Assembly: GCF_003208655.1 (NCBI RefSeq)
Contig: NZ_QKLU01000005.1
Location: 216,889 to 280,888 of the forward strand
Reading direction: 5' to 3'
DNA: 64,000 nucleotides
Source of the DNA: Pedobacter nutrimenti
Lineage (GTDB): Bacteria > Bacteroidota > Bacteroidia > Sphingobacteriales > Sphingobacteriaceae
Position numbers and translations under genes: made by a program. The notes below the pieces were generated by a model. The model saw nothing but the letters and a program-made list of their open reading frames with translations, searched no databases and was not told where the DNA came from. Shown here piece by piece: positions 1-8,154 of the stretch (positions are counted from its first letter, which is position 1; the number at the start of each line of letters is the position of its first letter).

Positions 1-415
1 GTTCGGTTAGGGCATGAAGGACATTAAAAGGTCCTTTAGGAGTTTGGCTCAGTGGAACAACAATAAGGTTCATGACCGACCAGATAAAAAGGGCATAAAT
101 CACTCCGGTAGGTATTTTATGTGCTGACATCCATTTTATGCGATAATAGAGCAGACAGAAGAGTATGGTAAAGGACATTGCAATGCCATAATGTAGTAAC
201 AATCCCATCAAAATAACATTTGTACCCTGATCTGTAATTGCACCGGGGCCAGAAATCCCACTGCTGATGTATTTAAAAATGATAACCGGATTTTTTCCTG
301 TGGAAATAAAATATTTGATCAGCTGGGTGGCAATGTCAAATGAACCAACCAGTAAACCTAAAGAAAGTACATTAAACAGGATGGTTGCTGAGAAGGAAGG
401 TGTTTTTTTTTCCAT
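1..415 (-). CDS. Conserved integral membrane protein, partial
   Basis: The reading frame starts at an ATG on the minus strand (413-415) and stays open to the window edge, so the C-terminus is missing. The visible 138 residues contain about three hydrophobic segments, near residues 8-30, 60-85 and 100-120. Short polar loops separate them; one carries a TGKNP stretch. This suggests a small multi-pass inner-membrane protein. I do not recognise a family with confidence and assign no function. The only good start is the ATG at 415, just before a nine-A run on the coding strand. The neighbouring DUF1801 gene is on the same strand, but nothing shows that the two are co-transcribed. Confidence 0.6.
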   Translation of the reverse strand, partial: MEKKTPSFSATILFNVLSLGLLVGSFDIATQLIKYFISTGKNPVIIFKYISSGISGPGAITDQGTNVILMGLLLHYGIAMSFTILFCLLYYRIKWMSAHKIPTGVIYALFIWSVMNLIVVPLSQTPKGPFNVLHALTE

Positions 416-520
416 AATGCAGATTTCCGGCTTTCAAATTTGCTTTAATTGAATTTACGATAAATCTTCAGATATACCTGCAGGGTTACTTTTTAATTCA
501 TAAAATGAAAACAGTTTTTT

Positions 521-865
521 TCAGGATCCGGAGTTTTCTTTTACTTTAAACCGGACCATATCGGCAATCAGGTCCAAAGGCATGGGCTGGTCAATTGGAA
601 ATTGAACAGAACCTTTTCCCTTTTTATAATTTGACAAGGCGTCGGAAAAAGCCCGGTGTGCAGAAGGCGTCGCATACAAACCAATATGCTTTTTAAAAGC
701 GGCAAAATAAATCAGCGGCCTGGTTTTAAGTTTATAAGCGGGCATCGCATAACTTATGCTTTCTTCTGCCTGAGGCGCATTTTTTTTTATGGTTTCCCTT
801 ACCTGTGTTAAAATCAACTGGATGGGACCGGGAAAACTTTGTATATATTGATCTACACTATTCAT
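521..865 (-). CDS. DUF1801 (YdhG-like) domain protein
   Basis: This 114-residue soluble protein consists of one DUF1801 domain. The family hallmarks are visible: an N-terminal helix with VDQYIQSFP, a central ISYAMPAYK segment, then LIYFAAFKKHIGLY and the late RFKVKEN tail. The family includes Bacillus YdhG, proposed to handle iron, but most members have no proven activity, so no reaction is assigned. The length is normal for a stand-alone domain. The gene is followed by the partial membrane protein on the same strand about 105 bases downstream, and lies divergently from the exported protein that starts at 994. Confidence 0.85.
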   Translation of the reverse strand: MNSVDQYIQSFPGPIQLILTQVRETIKKNAPQAEESISYAMPAYKLKTRPLIYFAAFKKHIGLYATPSAHRAFSDALSNYKKGKGSVQFPIDQPMPLDLIADMVRFKVKENSGS

Positions 866-980
866 TGATTTAGGTTCCTTTTCTTAAAATTAATCAAAAA
901 ATTATTAGAACAGCTTTTAAATTTAACAGCTCCTTAACTTTTTTTAACTTTATTTAGCAAGCGGCCGGGCTGTCCGGGCT

Positions 981-988
981 TAACTTTG
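981..988 (+). promoter_or_regulatory. Candidate Bacteroidota -7 element TAACTTTG
   Basis: TAACTTTG matches the Bacteroidota -7 consensus TAnnTTTG. It lies only 5 bases before the ATG at 994, so if it is used the transcript would begin at or beside the start codon. No convincing TTG box is present at the right upstream distance, so the call is tentative. Confidence 0.35.
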
Positions 989-993
989 CCTCC

Positions 994-1821
994 ATGATAC
1001 CAAGCAAGAATACCTACCCGAAATTCATTGCCATTGGCTGGATCTCCATGTTTTTTTACCTGTCGGCACAGGGACAAATCAATGAAGTAAAGAGACCAAC
1101 AGATCCCTGCAAACAGATGAAAATAATGTCTGTTGTGCAGAATAATGAGGCGTTAAAATCTATAGCTGCACATATACTTACCCTTCAGGATGGTATAGAG
1201 TGGGGGGTAAACCACAATCTGGATGCTTTGCCGGGCAAAGACAATACAAATTTAAACTATAAACAGGCGAAGGTAAAGCAAGGCATAACAGATACCTGGG
1301 ACGCTGATTTTTACTGGAACCCTAAAGATGGTTATACCATTGGCCGGACTTATCTGCACCCGGGAGAAGGCGCACCCTCTCCGGATGACGTATTTATTCT
1401 GATAGATCAATTGAACAGGAGCCTCGATTTGGCAAAGAGCCCTAAACACATGATTGATTATTATAAAAGTAATGTCTCCACAACGGTGATTACCCAGCAT
1501 GCAACTTATGTCGTGATGGTAAGGGACTGGGATGAGCTTGAAAAGGCCTTTTTAACTTATAACAAAGACAGAAAAGCCTATTTAGATCTGTACAGACAAG
1601 CGGCAAGTACTTACAGCAGCGAGGAGGTGAACCCGCATGCCAGCATAGGAGAGGCCAGCTCCTTTGCTTTATTAATGCTGCTGAACAAAGCCATTGTTTT
1701 GTATATAGCCCCTCGGGTTCAATCCAATGTGCCTTTGGAGTTCAAATTTATAGAAGCTGGTTTTGATAGAGGAGAGCCCAGTGTAAGGTCAGTCAGTTGT
1801 TGGATCAGGCAGAGGAATTGA
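994..1821 (+). CDS. Uncharacterised exported protein
   Basis: This encodes 275 residues. The N-terminus has a basic start followed by a hydrophobic stretch that ends in LSAQGQ, which looks like a Sec signal peptide cleaved near residue 27; export to the periplasm is therefore likely. The rest is soluble, with mixed alpha/beta composition and two cysteines (one after signal cleavage near CKQM, one near the C-terminus in SCWIRQ). I do not recognise a domain. The gene stands alone: the upstream neighbour is divergent and the next gene starts about 170 bases downstream. A perfect 12-base palindrome, GTATTGCAATAC, sits just after the stop at 1825-1836; its role is unclear. Confidence 0.6.
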   Translation: MIPSKNTYPKFIAIGWISMFFYLSAQGQINEVKRPTDPCKQMKIMSVVQNNEALKSIAAHILTLQDGIEWGVNHNLDALPGKDNTNLNYKQAKVKQGITDTWDADFYWNPKDGYTIGRTYLHPGEGAPSPDDVFILIDQLNRSLDLAKSPKHMIDYYKSNVSTTVITQHATYVVMVRDWDELEKAFLTYNKDRKAYLDLYRQAASTYSSEEVNPHASIGEASSFALLMLLNKAIVLYIAPRVQSNVPLEFKFIEAGFDRGEPSVRSVSCWIRQRN

Positions 1822-1989
1822 TGGGTATTGCAATACTATCTTTTTTAAAGATGGATCTTATGGATTTAGTAATTTTTCAATACTTTTATTGCAGCAGAAA
1901 GAGGGTTTAAAAATGGTATGAAAGTACCGGTCCATTAAACGGTCTCTGTAGTTTTAACGCGATAGGTAAATAACAAACCAAAAATATTA

Positions 1990-2700
1990 ATGAACAACTG
2001 TACCGGCTGTAATGATCAACTAACAGGTAAATATTGTGTCAATTGTGGAAGGCCCGCCATCACAAAAAGAATTGACGCCCATTATATTCTACATGAAATT
2101 GAACATGTTTTGCATTTTGAAAAAGGTATATTGTTTACGATAAAAGAATTGTTGCTCAGGCCGGGACAAAGTATAAGGGAATTTCTTAGCCACGAGAGGG
2201 CCAAACTTGTAAAGCCAGTTCTGTTTATTGTGATCTGCTCGTTGATATACACCTTAACCACCCATTTTTTTCATATGGAAGACGGGTATATTAGTTTTAA
2301 AGGGGCAGAAGTATCAAAAACAAGCTTAATTTTTAGCTGGATCCAAAATCATTATGGTTATGCAAATATTATTATGGGGGTGTTTATATCCCTTTGGCTC
2401 AAATTGTTTTTTAAAAAATCTGGCTATAATTTTTTTGAAATATTAATTCTGTTGTGTTTCTCCATAGGTATGGGGATGCTGATCCTTTCTCTGTTTGTTC
2501 TTCTTGAAGGAATAACAAAACTAGGTTTAATGCAAATTGGGGGTGTTTTAATGATCATCTATTATTGCTGGGCCTTTGGACAGTTTTTTAACAGACAGAA
2601 ATTAAGCAGCTATTTGATCGCTTTTTGTGCTTATGTATTGGGAGTGGTTACTTTTTCCCTTGCCATCCTGTTTTTAGGCTTTTTAGCCGAACTCTTCTAA
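1990..2700 (+). CDS. DUF3667 family membrane protein with zinc ribbon
   Basis: This 236-residue protein begins with a short zinc ribbon: C4xxC7 and C16xxC19 (CTGC...CVNC) in the first 20 residues. A linker follows with the DUF3667 pattern: IEHVLHFEKGILFT, the LLLRPGQSIREFL motif and a basic stretch leading into the membrane part. Four or so hydrophobic segments follow from about residue 75 to the end. DUF3667 proteins are widespread in Bacteroidota and their function is not established. The cysteines should face the cytoplasm. The gene appears monocistronic, with 376 bases to the next gene. Confidence 0.85.
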   Translation: MNNCTGCNDQLTGKYCVNCGRPAITKRIDAHYILHEIEHVLHFEKGILFTIKELLLRPGQSIREFLSHERAKLVKPVLFIVICSLIYTLTTHFFHMEDGYISFKGAEVSKTSLIFSWIQNHYGYANIIMGVFISLWLKLFFKKSGYNFFEILILLCFSIGMGMLILSLFVLLEGITKLGLMQIGGVLMIIYYCWAFGQFFNRQKLSSYLIAFCAYVLGVVTFSLAILFLGFLAELF

Positions 2701-3076
2701 AATAATCCTGAAATAACCGTGATTTATTGTGGTGGGTGTTCTTTTGTCATGCAAAAAGCGCAAAAAATGCAAAAAGCGCATGTAACGCAAAAAGCGCATA
2801 AAACGAAAACCATTAATCTTTAAAGGGATAAGTTTGAATACCGTACAAAAAGAAGATGGAAACGGCCGGCTTAAAATATTTAAAGAATGCTTCAGGTTTG
2901 GTTGGTAACTAAGCCGGAGATGTCCCTGGTGTGGGCCGTACCTGCGCCGTATCTCCTGCGGAAAAAACCGTAGAATACAGACTTAATCATGAGCATCAAG
3001 TAAGTAAACATTAAAGTCACCCTTAACGTCTGTCTTAAATGCGGTTTAAACATTAAATCATTTAATACAAAAGATC
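2701..3076. other. Intergenic region with a short repetitive ORF-like stretch
   Basis: This 376-base gap contains an imperfect tandem repeat at about 2749-2800, built on CAAAAAGCGCA-like units. The repeat lies inside a 24-codon open frame (2749-2823) that would encode MQKAQK, MQKAHV and TQKAHK in a row. Around 2915-2965 the arms GGAGAT and ATCTCC could pair over a long loop. An open frame near 2853-2910 (METAGLKYL...) ends quickly at a stop. I see no recognisable gene, promoter or RNA family here. Confidence 0.4.
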
Positions 3077-3709
3077 ATGGCTAAATTGAAAAATGGAATT
3101 TTTGGACCAATTTTAGGTAAACTCGGTCCGCTGGTAGGTGCAAGCTGGAAAAAAACGTATTACCTTCGCGCATTACCTAAAAAGAAAAAGAACTCTTCAA
3201 AAACAGCTGCTCAACTGGCGAATGAACAGAAATTTAAGTTTGTTACCGAATGGCTGGTACCTTTTCATCCCTTTGTGACGGTTGGGTTTAAAGAGATAAC
3301 AGGCAACAGAACAGAAATTAATGAAGCTTTTTCCTTCAATTACAAAAATGCCGTTACAGGCTGTTACCCAAATCTTGGGGTAGATTATTCAAAAGTACTG
3401 CTGAGCAAAGGTTCTTTGCCCGGCTTAACAGGGTTAACAGCACAGCTAAAAACCCCGGGTGAGCTGGAATTGCAGTGGGCATCAGAGCAGGTTCCCCATG
3501 CAAGTTATGATGATCAGCTCCTGGTGGTCCTGTTTTGCCCGGAACTTAAAATGACGGATGGTTTTATAGGCGGAACAAAAAGGGCTGACCTTTGCTGCCG
3601 GTTTAAGTTCAATCCAAAAATGAAAGGGAAAGTCCTGGAGGTATATGTCGGCTTAGTCTCTCTGAATGCAAAAAAAAGTGCAGACAGTTTATATTTAGGA
3701 CAACTGTAA
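3077..3709 (+). CDS. DUF6266 family protein
   Basis: This 210-residue protein begins MAKLKNGIFGPILGKLGPLVG and continues with SWKK and a basic KKKKNSS stretch. This is the characteristic N-terminus of DUF6266, a family abundant and often multi-copy in Pedobacter and relatives. There is no signal peptide or membrane segment. The middle and C-terminal parts look like a beta-rich fold with alternating hydrophobic residues. Function is unknown. It appears monocistronic: a long perfect hairpin begins 22 bases after the stop, and the next gene is convergent. Confidence 0.85.
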   Translation: MAKLKNGIFGPILGKLGPLVGASWKKTYYLRALPKKKKNSSKTAAQLANEQKFKFVTEWLVPFHPFVTVGFKEITGNRTEINEAFSFNYKNAVTGCYPNLGVDYSKVLLSKGSLPGLTGLTAQLKTPGELELQWASEQVPHASYDDQLLVVLFCPELKMTDGFIGGTKRADLCCRFKFNPKMKGKVLEVYVGLVSLNAKKSADSLYLGQL

Positions 3710-3731
3710 TTTTTAGAGTTAACTCCGCGCG

Positions 3732-3777
3732 TTTTAAATCAGCATTCCAATCAAAAGATTGGAATGCTGATTTAAAA
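3732..3777. terminator. Bidirectional terminator hairpin
   Basis: The arms 3732-3752 and 3757-3777 form a perfect 21-bp stem around an AAAA loop. The outer pairs are T/A runs, so it can end transcription on both strands. It sits between the convergent DUF6266 gene and the minus-strand gene whose stop is at 3779. Confidence 0.85.
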
Positions 3778-3778
3778 T

Positions 3779-4261
3779 TTATTTTTGAAGCGGCTGTTTT
3801 AAAGCATAACCTATACTTAAGCCTGTCATTATACTTTGCATCTGATCATAGGCTTCACTGCTTACTTTTAAAAGCTGATTTAATTCGGTCTGGGCCTTAA
3901 GCGGGGACAGGTTTTGATCAAGGGTATATTTTAATTGTCCGGTATAAGTTTCCAACAGGCTAAGCATTTGCTTCTTTAATGGAATAATAATTTGCTGTTT
4001 GGCCAGTTTATTTTCAAGAAAAGGAATGTAAAAGGCATAATGGTTTTTGAAACGGGAATATTGGCGCTCTCCAAATAGAATCGCCCAGCCCTTTGAGCCT
4101 ATTAACTTCAGGGACAGATCGGTATGGGGCTGCAAAAAGATGAGCCCACTGCCATCATCCAGCCAAAGGAGCCTGTAGCAGTTAGTGCTTTGCAAGTCTG
4201 GCCTGGATTTATAATCATCAAGACGGTGTATATTCAAGGGATAAGGTAGGTGTATACTCAT
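3779..4261 (-). CDS. Uncharacterised 160-residue protein
   Basis: This soluble protein has no signal peptide or membrane segment. The first 85 residues look beta-rich (CYRLLWLDDGSGLIFLQPH) and faintly resemble the ligand-binding half of AraC-type regulators. The C-terminal half looks helical (LNQLLKVSSEAYDQMQS). No DNA-binding helix-turn-helix is visible, so a regulator call would be speculative and I leave the function open. The ATG at 4261 is the natural start. The LytTR regulator gene ends 54 bases upstream on the same strand, so the three genes 6117-3779 may be read together, ending at the 3732-3777 hairpin. Confidence 0.55.
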   Translation of the reverse strand: MSIHLPYPLNIHRLDDYKSRPDLQSTNCYRLLWLDDGSGLIFLQPHTDLSLKLIGSKGWAILFGERQYSRFKNHYAFYIPFLENKLAKQQIIIPLKKQMLSLLETYTGQLKYTLDQNLSPLKAQTELNQLLKVSSEAYDQMQSIMTGLSIGYALKQPLQK

Positions 4262-4315
4262 TTCCCATAGGACGCAAAGCTTTATCTGAAGGTTGCACCT
4301 TTTGCAGATTCTTTG

Positions 4316-5026
4316 TTAAAACAAGCGTCCGTTGATCATTTGCATGAATTGGTTTCTGAATTTATTGCTAACCGGAATTCGTTTTTCTGCAATATAAATG
4401 TGATTGTCCTCTACTTTATCTAAACGCTCTGTATTCACGATAAAAGAATTGTGGACACGTATAAAAGGTGGGGGCAACTGTACCTCGACTTCTTTTAACC
4501 TGCGGTAAATCAATAAACGGGCGTCTGTACTGACCAGTTTGATGTATTCCCTTTCACCCTCCACATACAGGATGTCCCGCATCAGGATCTTATGAAATGT
4601 TTTGCCTGATCTGACAAAAAAATAGTCAGAAGAATTTTGTTCGATTCTGGGTAAATGAATTTTAACAGGCTGAAAATGGTTTTCAATCTTTTGCATGGCA
4701 GACAGAAAACGTTTCAGGGTAATGGGCTTAAGCAGGTAATCTATGGTCTGGAAAGCGTAACTGTCTGCAGCATACTCCGAATAGGCCGTTGTAAAAACAA
4801 TTTTAGTTTCTTTAGGAAGCAGTGCGGCCAGTTCCATTCCGGAAAGATGGGGCATATTGATGTCCAGAAAAATAAAATCGACCGCTTGCTTTTTTAAAAA
4901 ATTCATCGCCTCCAGGGCGTCATAGCACTTGGCTTTCAACACCCACTCTGAGCTTTGGTGAATGAGCAGTTCCAACAGATCGACTGCATTAGGTTCGTCA
5001 TCAATAATGATACAGCTAAGTTTCAT
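4316..5026 (-). CDS. LytTR-type response regulator
   Basis: A 236-residue two-domain regulator. The receiver domain spans residues 1-120, with acidic residues D9/D10, phospho-acceptor D55 (in FIFLDINMP), T80 and K100 (in DYLLKPI). A LytTR DNA-binding domain spans about residues 135-236, with the typical FFVRSGKTFHKI, DILYVEGEREYIKL and FIRVHNSFIVN segments. It should accept a phosphoryl group from the LytS-type kinase encoded immediately upstream; the two genes overlap by four bases (ATGA), a sign of translational coupling. LytTR domains usually bind pairs of short direct repeats. The target is not known; the exported protein at 6280, divergent from the kinase gene, is a candidate. Confidence 0.95.
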   Translation of the reverse strand: MKLSCIIIDDEPNAVDLLELLIHQSSEWVLKAKCYDALEAMNFLKKQAVDFIFLDINMPHLSGMELAALLPKETKIVFTTAYSEYAADSYAFQTIDYLLKPITLKRFLSAMQKIENHFQPVKIHLPRIEQNSSDYFFVRSGKTFHKILMRDILYVEGEREYIKLVSTDARLLIYRRLKEVEVQLPPPFIRVHNSFIVNTERLDKVEDNHIYIAEKRIPVSNKFRNQFMQMINGRLF

Positions 5027-6117
5027 GATAATGGGATTTTTAAAAAGCTCCGATAACAGGAATCTTCAGCCAGGGCGCGGAGTTCTGCCCGTCCGCCATA
5101 GAGCAGGTGCAATCGTTCTTTAAGGTTATTGATCCCCGAACCGGCGGTTGCAAGGGAAAGGGAATCTTCCTGCCGGTAAGGAATTTTGTTACAGGTTTCA
5201 AAGCGCAGTTCTTTTTCTGATTGTATTAAGGAAAGGCTGACCTGATTAGACTGACCTGATTTGTCAATCCCGTGCTTGAATATATTTTCCACAAAGGTCA
5301 TTAAAAGCATGGGGGGAATAAGGGTTTGGGGATCGTATTTTTTTTCAAAATGAATCTCTGCACTGTTTCTGATGCGGATTTTTTCCAGTTCTATATAACT
5401 TTCAATAAATTCTATTTCTGTTCGAAGGGAGACCAGTTCCTGATTGCTCTGGTCTACGAAATAACGCATAATGTCTGATAAGCGTTCAATCAGCCCCGCC
5501 GTACGGGGTGCTTCCCGGTAAGCTTCATAATATATATTATTCAAGGTGTTGAACAAAAAATGAGGCTGTACCTGCGCCTTGAGGAGCTGGAGTTCAGCTT
5601 GTCCTTTTTGAAGCAAAATATCTTCGGTTTGCTGCTTCAGTTTAAAATAAGCAATAGCAATCCGGAAAATGTGGCTGAGCAGGAAAACCAATAGTCCGGC
5701 AATCACAAAATTAAACATGATTTTTGGGCTCATTGGAATGGGCTTTGGAGCAAAATAAGCATTATAGATGGCCCAGGATATGCATCCCCTTAGCATTCCG
5801 GTGATCAGCAGTAAAGCGATGGAAGCGGCCAGATAGGTCAGGTAATTTCCCTTTTCGTAATAACGGGGATAAAGCCAGCTGATGTTGCCATAAATGATGG
5901 CTGCATAGATTAAGGTATTGATTAGGGAATAAACTGCAGACTGGGCAAAACCATCGCCGGGCAACAGAGAGAAAAAAATTAATAAAGCGACGGTGACCCA
6001 GATGAGCCATTGTACCTGTACAACCTTTATTTGACCGGAAAATACCTGCATTCCCAAATTTAATGATCTTTTTGAGCTGTGAAGCATCTTTTTCAATGCT
6101 TTGCCCGATCTATTCAA
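5023..6117 (-). CDS. LytS-family sensor histidine kinase
   Basis: A 364-residue kinase with four or so membrane segments between residues 35 and 160 and only short loops, so any signal is probably sensed in or near the membrane. It is followed by a coiled linker and the His_kinase domain. The phospho-acceptor is H186 in LKAQVQPHFLFNTLNN, which is diagnostic for this class. The ATP-binding part includes the N-box FVENIFKHGID and a glycine-rich GSGINNLKERL. It overlaps the LytTR regulator gene by four bases, so the two form a coupled sensor-regulator pair. The kinase is first in the cluster, and its promoter must lie in the 160-base gap shared with the divergent gene at 6280. Confidence 0.95.
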   Translation of the reverse strand: MNRSGKALKKMLHSSKRSLNLGMQVFSGQIKVVQVQWLIWVTVALLIFFSLLPGDGFAQSAVYSLINTLIYAAIIYGNISWLYPRYYEKGNYLTYLAASIALLLITGMLRGCISWAIYNAYFAPKPIPMSPKIMFNFVIAGLLVFLLSHIFRIAIAYFKLKQQTEDILLQKGQAELQLLKAQVQPHFLFNTLNNIYYEAYREAPRTAGLIERLSDIMRYFVDQSNQELVSLRTEIEFIESYIELEKIRIRNSAEIHFEKKYDPQTLIPPMLLMTFVENIFKHGIDKSGQSNQVSLSLIQSEKELRFETCNKIPYRQEDSLSLATAGSGINNLKERLHLLYGGRAELRALAEDSCYRSFLKIPLS

Positions 6118-6279
6118 TAATTGAGGCCCAAGGACCTTTTTTTGAAAGCTGGAAGCCTATTTGAGCAAAGATTAAAAATTCCCGTTAAGTGGTTGTAAAT
6201 ACTAAGCTAGATGTTGAAATCCTTGTGAAGGTTTTGAAAATTAAACAAACTTCAGGTCAATTCATCAAAAACAAAAAAT

Positions 6280-7086
6280 ATGAAAATCACTTTAAGAAAT
6301 GCGGCTGGGTTATTTACGGTTGCTTTATGGCTTGCCCTGGCAAGTTTTAGTGTTCAGGCTCAGGTGGACACCATCCGGGTTAAGGATAAACGTTTAATGA
6401 CATCAGTTTTAAAACCGGGCTTAAAACAATACCTGATCTATTATCAGTTTCCCAAAAAAAACAAAAATCTTAATTTCTGGTTGTGGACACGTAATGTCCG
6501 GAAAGAAAACAGAAATGGGGAGCCTGTTTTTACGATTTCCCAGCAGTGGTTTGGAGCCGATACAAATGCTTACCGATCACTTTATTCTGTTAACCGGACC
6601 AGCGATTTCGGGCCGGTTTATCATGCCGAGCACGGCATCAGTAAAATTAGGGCCTACAACTGGAACGATCAGAAAATCACAGGAGCAGATACCGTAGCCA
6701 ATAATGTGCACAAGGCTTTTTCTCTGGATTTTAAAGAAGCCAGTTATAATTGGAACCTGGATATCGAAACCTTTGAAATGCTGCCCCTGGCCGAAGGTAA
6801 GGCCTTTGCCATTAATTTTTACGATGCGGCTTTGGACCCACCAAAATTTGTGGTGTATAAAGTAATCGGGTCCGAGCTATTGTCTACACTGGACAATAAA
6901 AAAGTTGATTGCTGGAAGTTGTTTACTGAAGGTTCTGCAAAAGGAGGGAACTATACGCAAACTTTCTGGATCAGTAAAAAGGAACATGAGTTCTTAAAAT
7001 CAGAGAGTTTTTATGCAGGCATGTATGGTTATAAGGTCAAATTGCCAGTGGGTGCTGCAGATTTTTTAGGGAAATTTGAAAAATAA
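6280..7086 (+). CDS. Uncharacterised exported protein (DUF3108-like shape)
   Basis: This encodes 268 residues with a clear signal peptide ending in FSVQAQ near residue 28. The mature protein is beta-rich, with repeated aromatic residues and a segment near the C-terminus (WISKKEHEFLKSESFY) resembling the closing strand region of DUF3108-type periplasmic proteins. The similarity is one of general shape, not of a diagnostic motif, so the family call is weak. It lies divergently from the LytS/LytTR pair and could be its target, although I did not find clean paired repeats in the shared gap. A strong hairpin ends the transcript. Confidence 0.55.
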   Translation: MKITLRNAAGLFTVALWLALASFSVQAQVDTIRVKDKRLMTSVLKPGLKQYLIYYQFPKKNKNLNFWLWTRNVRKENRNGEPVFTISQQWFGADTNAYRSLYSVNRTSDFGPVYHAEHGISKIRAYNWNDQKITGADTVANNVHKAFSLDFKEASYNWNLDIETFEMLPLAEGKAFAINFYDAALDPPKFVVYKVIGSELLSTLDNKKVDCWKLFTEGSAKGGNYTQTFWISKKEHEFLKSESFYAGMYGYKVKLPVGAADFLGKFEK

Positions 7087-7120
7087 AATTACAGAAATTT
7101 GCTGTCCCTATTTTGTTGTT

Positions 7121-7168
7121 CTCTAATACAAAGGTCATCTGCTGCTTTAGATGTCCTTTGTATTAGAG
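7121..7168. terminator. Bidirectional terminator hairpin
   Basis: The arms 7121-7134 and 7155-7168 pair perfectly over 14 bp. A further 5-bp inner stem (7136-7140 with 7149-7153) follows after one mismatch. It lies between the convergent genes ending at 7086 and 7176. Confidence 0.8.
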
Positions 7169-7175
7169 GATTTTA

Positions 7176-7699
7176 TCAAGGTTTTTTGGTAAGTATTTGG
7201 TTGAAGGTGATCTCTACGGATTTACGCGCGGGCTGATATTCAAACTCAAGTTTAACCTCCTTGTCGGGCATGCGGATCTTAAGATATTGTTGGTCATTTT
7301 GCTTGACCTGGTTTAGTTCTGCAGTGATCCAGTCTGCCCGTGAGGCGCCCCAGGTAGCCAGGATCAGGTTGTGCGCATCCTTTAAACGACCATTTATTCC
7401 CGGGTCTTTATCATCCATAATGACCATATAAAAAACGAGTTTGGGCCTGTCATGGTCTGCATAGATCATCAGGCTTAATTTACCACCATAATTTGCTACA
7501 TAACTATTCAGTTTGTCGTGTGTTTTTCCCTTTTTGAAAAATGAATATTGGGATTTTGCAGTGTGATCTCTTTAATCAGGGTACTCAGGGATTTTGGCCA
7601 GGGTTTAGTGGCCGAAGATTTTGCAGGAACAGTTTTCTTTGCACTTAGAAAAGAGTAAGGGGCAATAATAAGCAGAAACAGCAGGATTTTTGTTTTCAT
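7176..7699 (-). pseudogene. Exported protein gene split by a -1 frameshift
   Basis: The first half (ATG at 7699) encodes a signal peptide, MKTKILLFLLIIAPYSFLSA, and continues to NIHFSKREKHTTN before a stop at 7508. The second half continues in the -1 frame as KKGKTHDKLNSYVANYGGKL and runs to a stop at 7176. One extra base in the five-A run (T5 at 7531-7535 on the plus strand) would join both into a single protein of about 174 residues. No in-register X XXY YYZ slippery heptamer is present, so programmed frameshifting is unlikely; a mutation or a homopolymer sequencing error fits better. Family and function are not recognised. The product would be periplasmic. Confidence 0.75.
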
Positions 7700-7721
7700 A
7701 TTGATCTTAGATTTTAATTCA

Positions 7722-8102
7722 TCAGACTTTTCTTTGTTTGATTTGAAATACGTTTCCTTCGGGATCTTCTCCATCACAAAGCCAGTATGGATAGTTGTCA
7801 AAGGTTTTTACCTCTTTCATGGGGACTTTTTCATTCATCAAGCTTGCTCTGATGCTGCGGATGTCCTGATCTGTTTCAAAAACAATTTTCGTATTGTTAT
7901 CGAATTTGAAATCCCCTTCGCTTTTATTAGGGTAGTGTTCACCCATCTTATGAAGTCCGATGTTGCAGCCACCAGCTTGTAAAAGGAGCCATTCTGAGGG
8001 AATTTCCTCCAGGATATTGAGTTTTAAAAGATCAACATAAAAAGATTTAAGCCGGTTAATATTCTGAACAAAAATGATGATGGTTTCCAGCTGCAGTTTC
8101 AT
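7722..8102 (-). CDS. VOC / glyoxalase-like domain protein
   Basis: This 126-residue protein is a single vicinal-oxygen-chelate domain with the two beta-alpha-beta-beta-beta modules. It begins with LETIIIFVQNINRLKSFYVDLL, with the typical phrase of a beta strand leading into a helix. It ends with WLCDGEDPEGNVFQIKQ, the family's closing DPEGN motif with a metal-ligand-like position. Family members include glyoxalases, dioxygenases and antibiotic-binding proteins; nothing here selects a substrate. It lies just upstream of the frameshifted exported protein gene (22 bases), so the two may share a transcript. The ketopantoate-reductase-type gene lies upstream on the same strand. Confidence 0.85.
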   Translation of the reverse strand: MKLQLETIIIFVQNINRLKSFYVDLLKLNILEEIPSEWLLLQAGGCNIGLHKMGEHYPNKSEGDFKFDNNTKIVFETDQDIRSIRASLMNEKVPMKEVKTFDNYPYWLCDGEDPEGNVFQIKQRKV

Positions 8103-8154
8103 TAACGGAATGGATTGGTTTTTATGAGGTTAAGATAGATATTATCTTTGCCGT

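Noticed and set aside
2853..2960. Short frame METAGLKYLKNASGLVGN and following codons
   Set aside because: It is interrupted by a stop after 18 codons and the continuation shows no known motif; too little to call a gene or pseudogene.
7531..7560. Programmed -1 ribosomal frameshift in the split exported protein gene
   Set aside because: No X XXY YYZ heptamer occurs in the zero frame near the junction, and I see no downstream pseudoknot. A missing base in the A5 run explains the data more simply.
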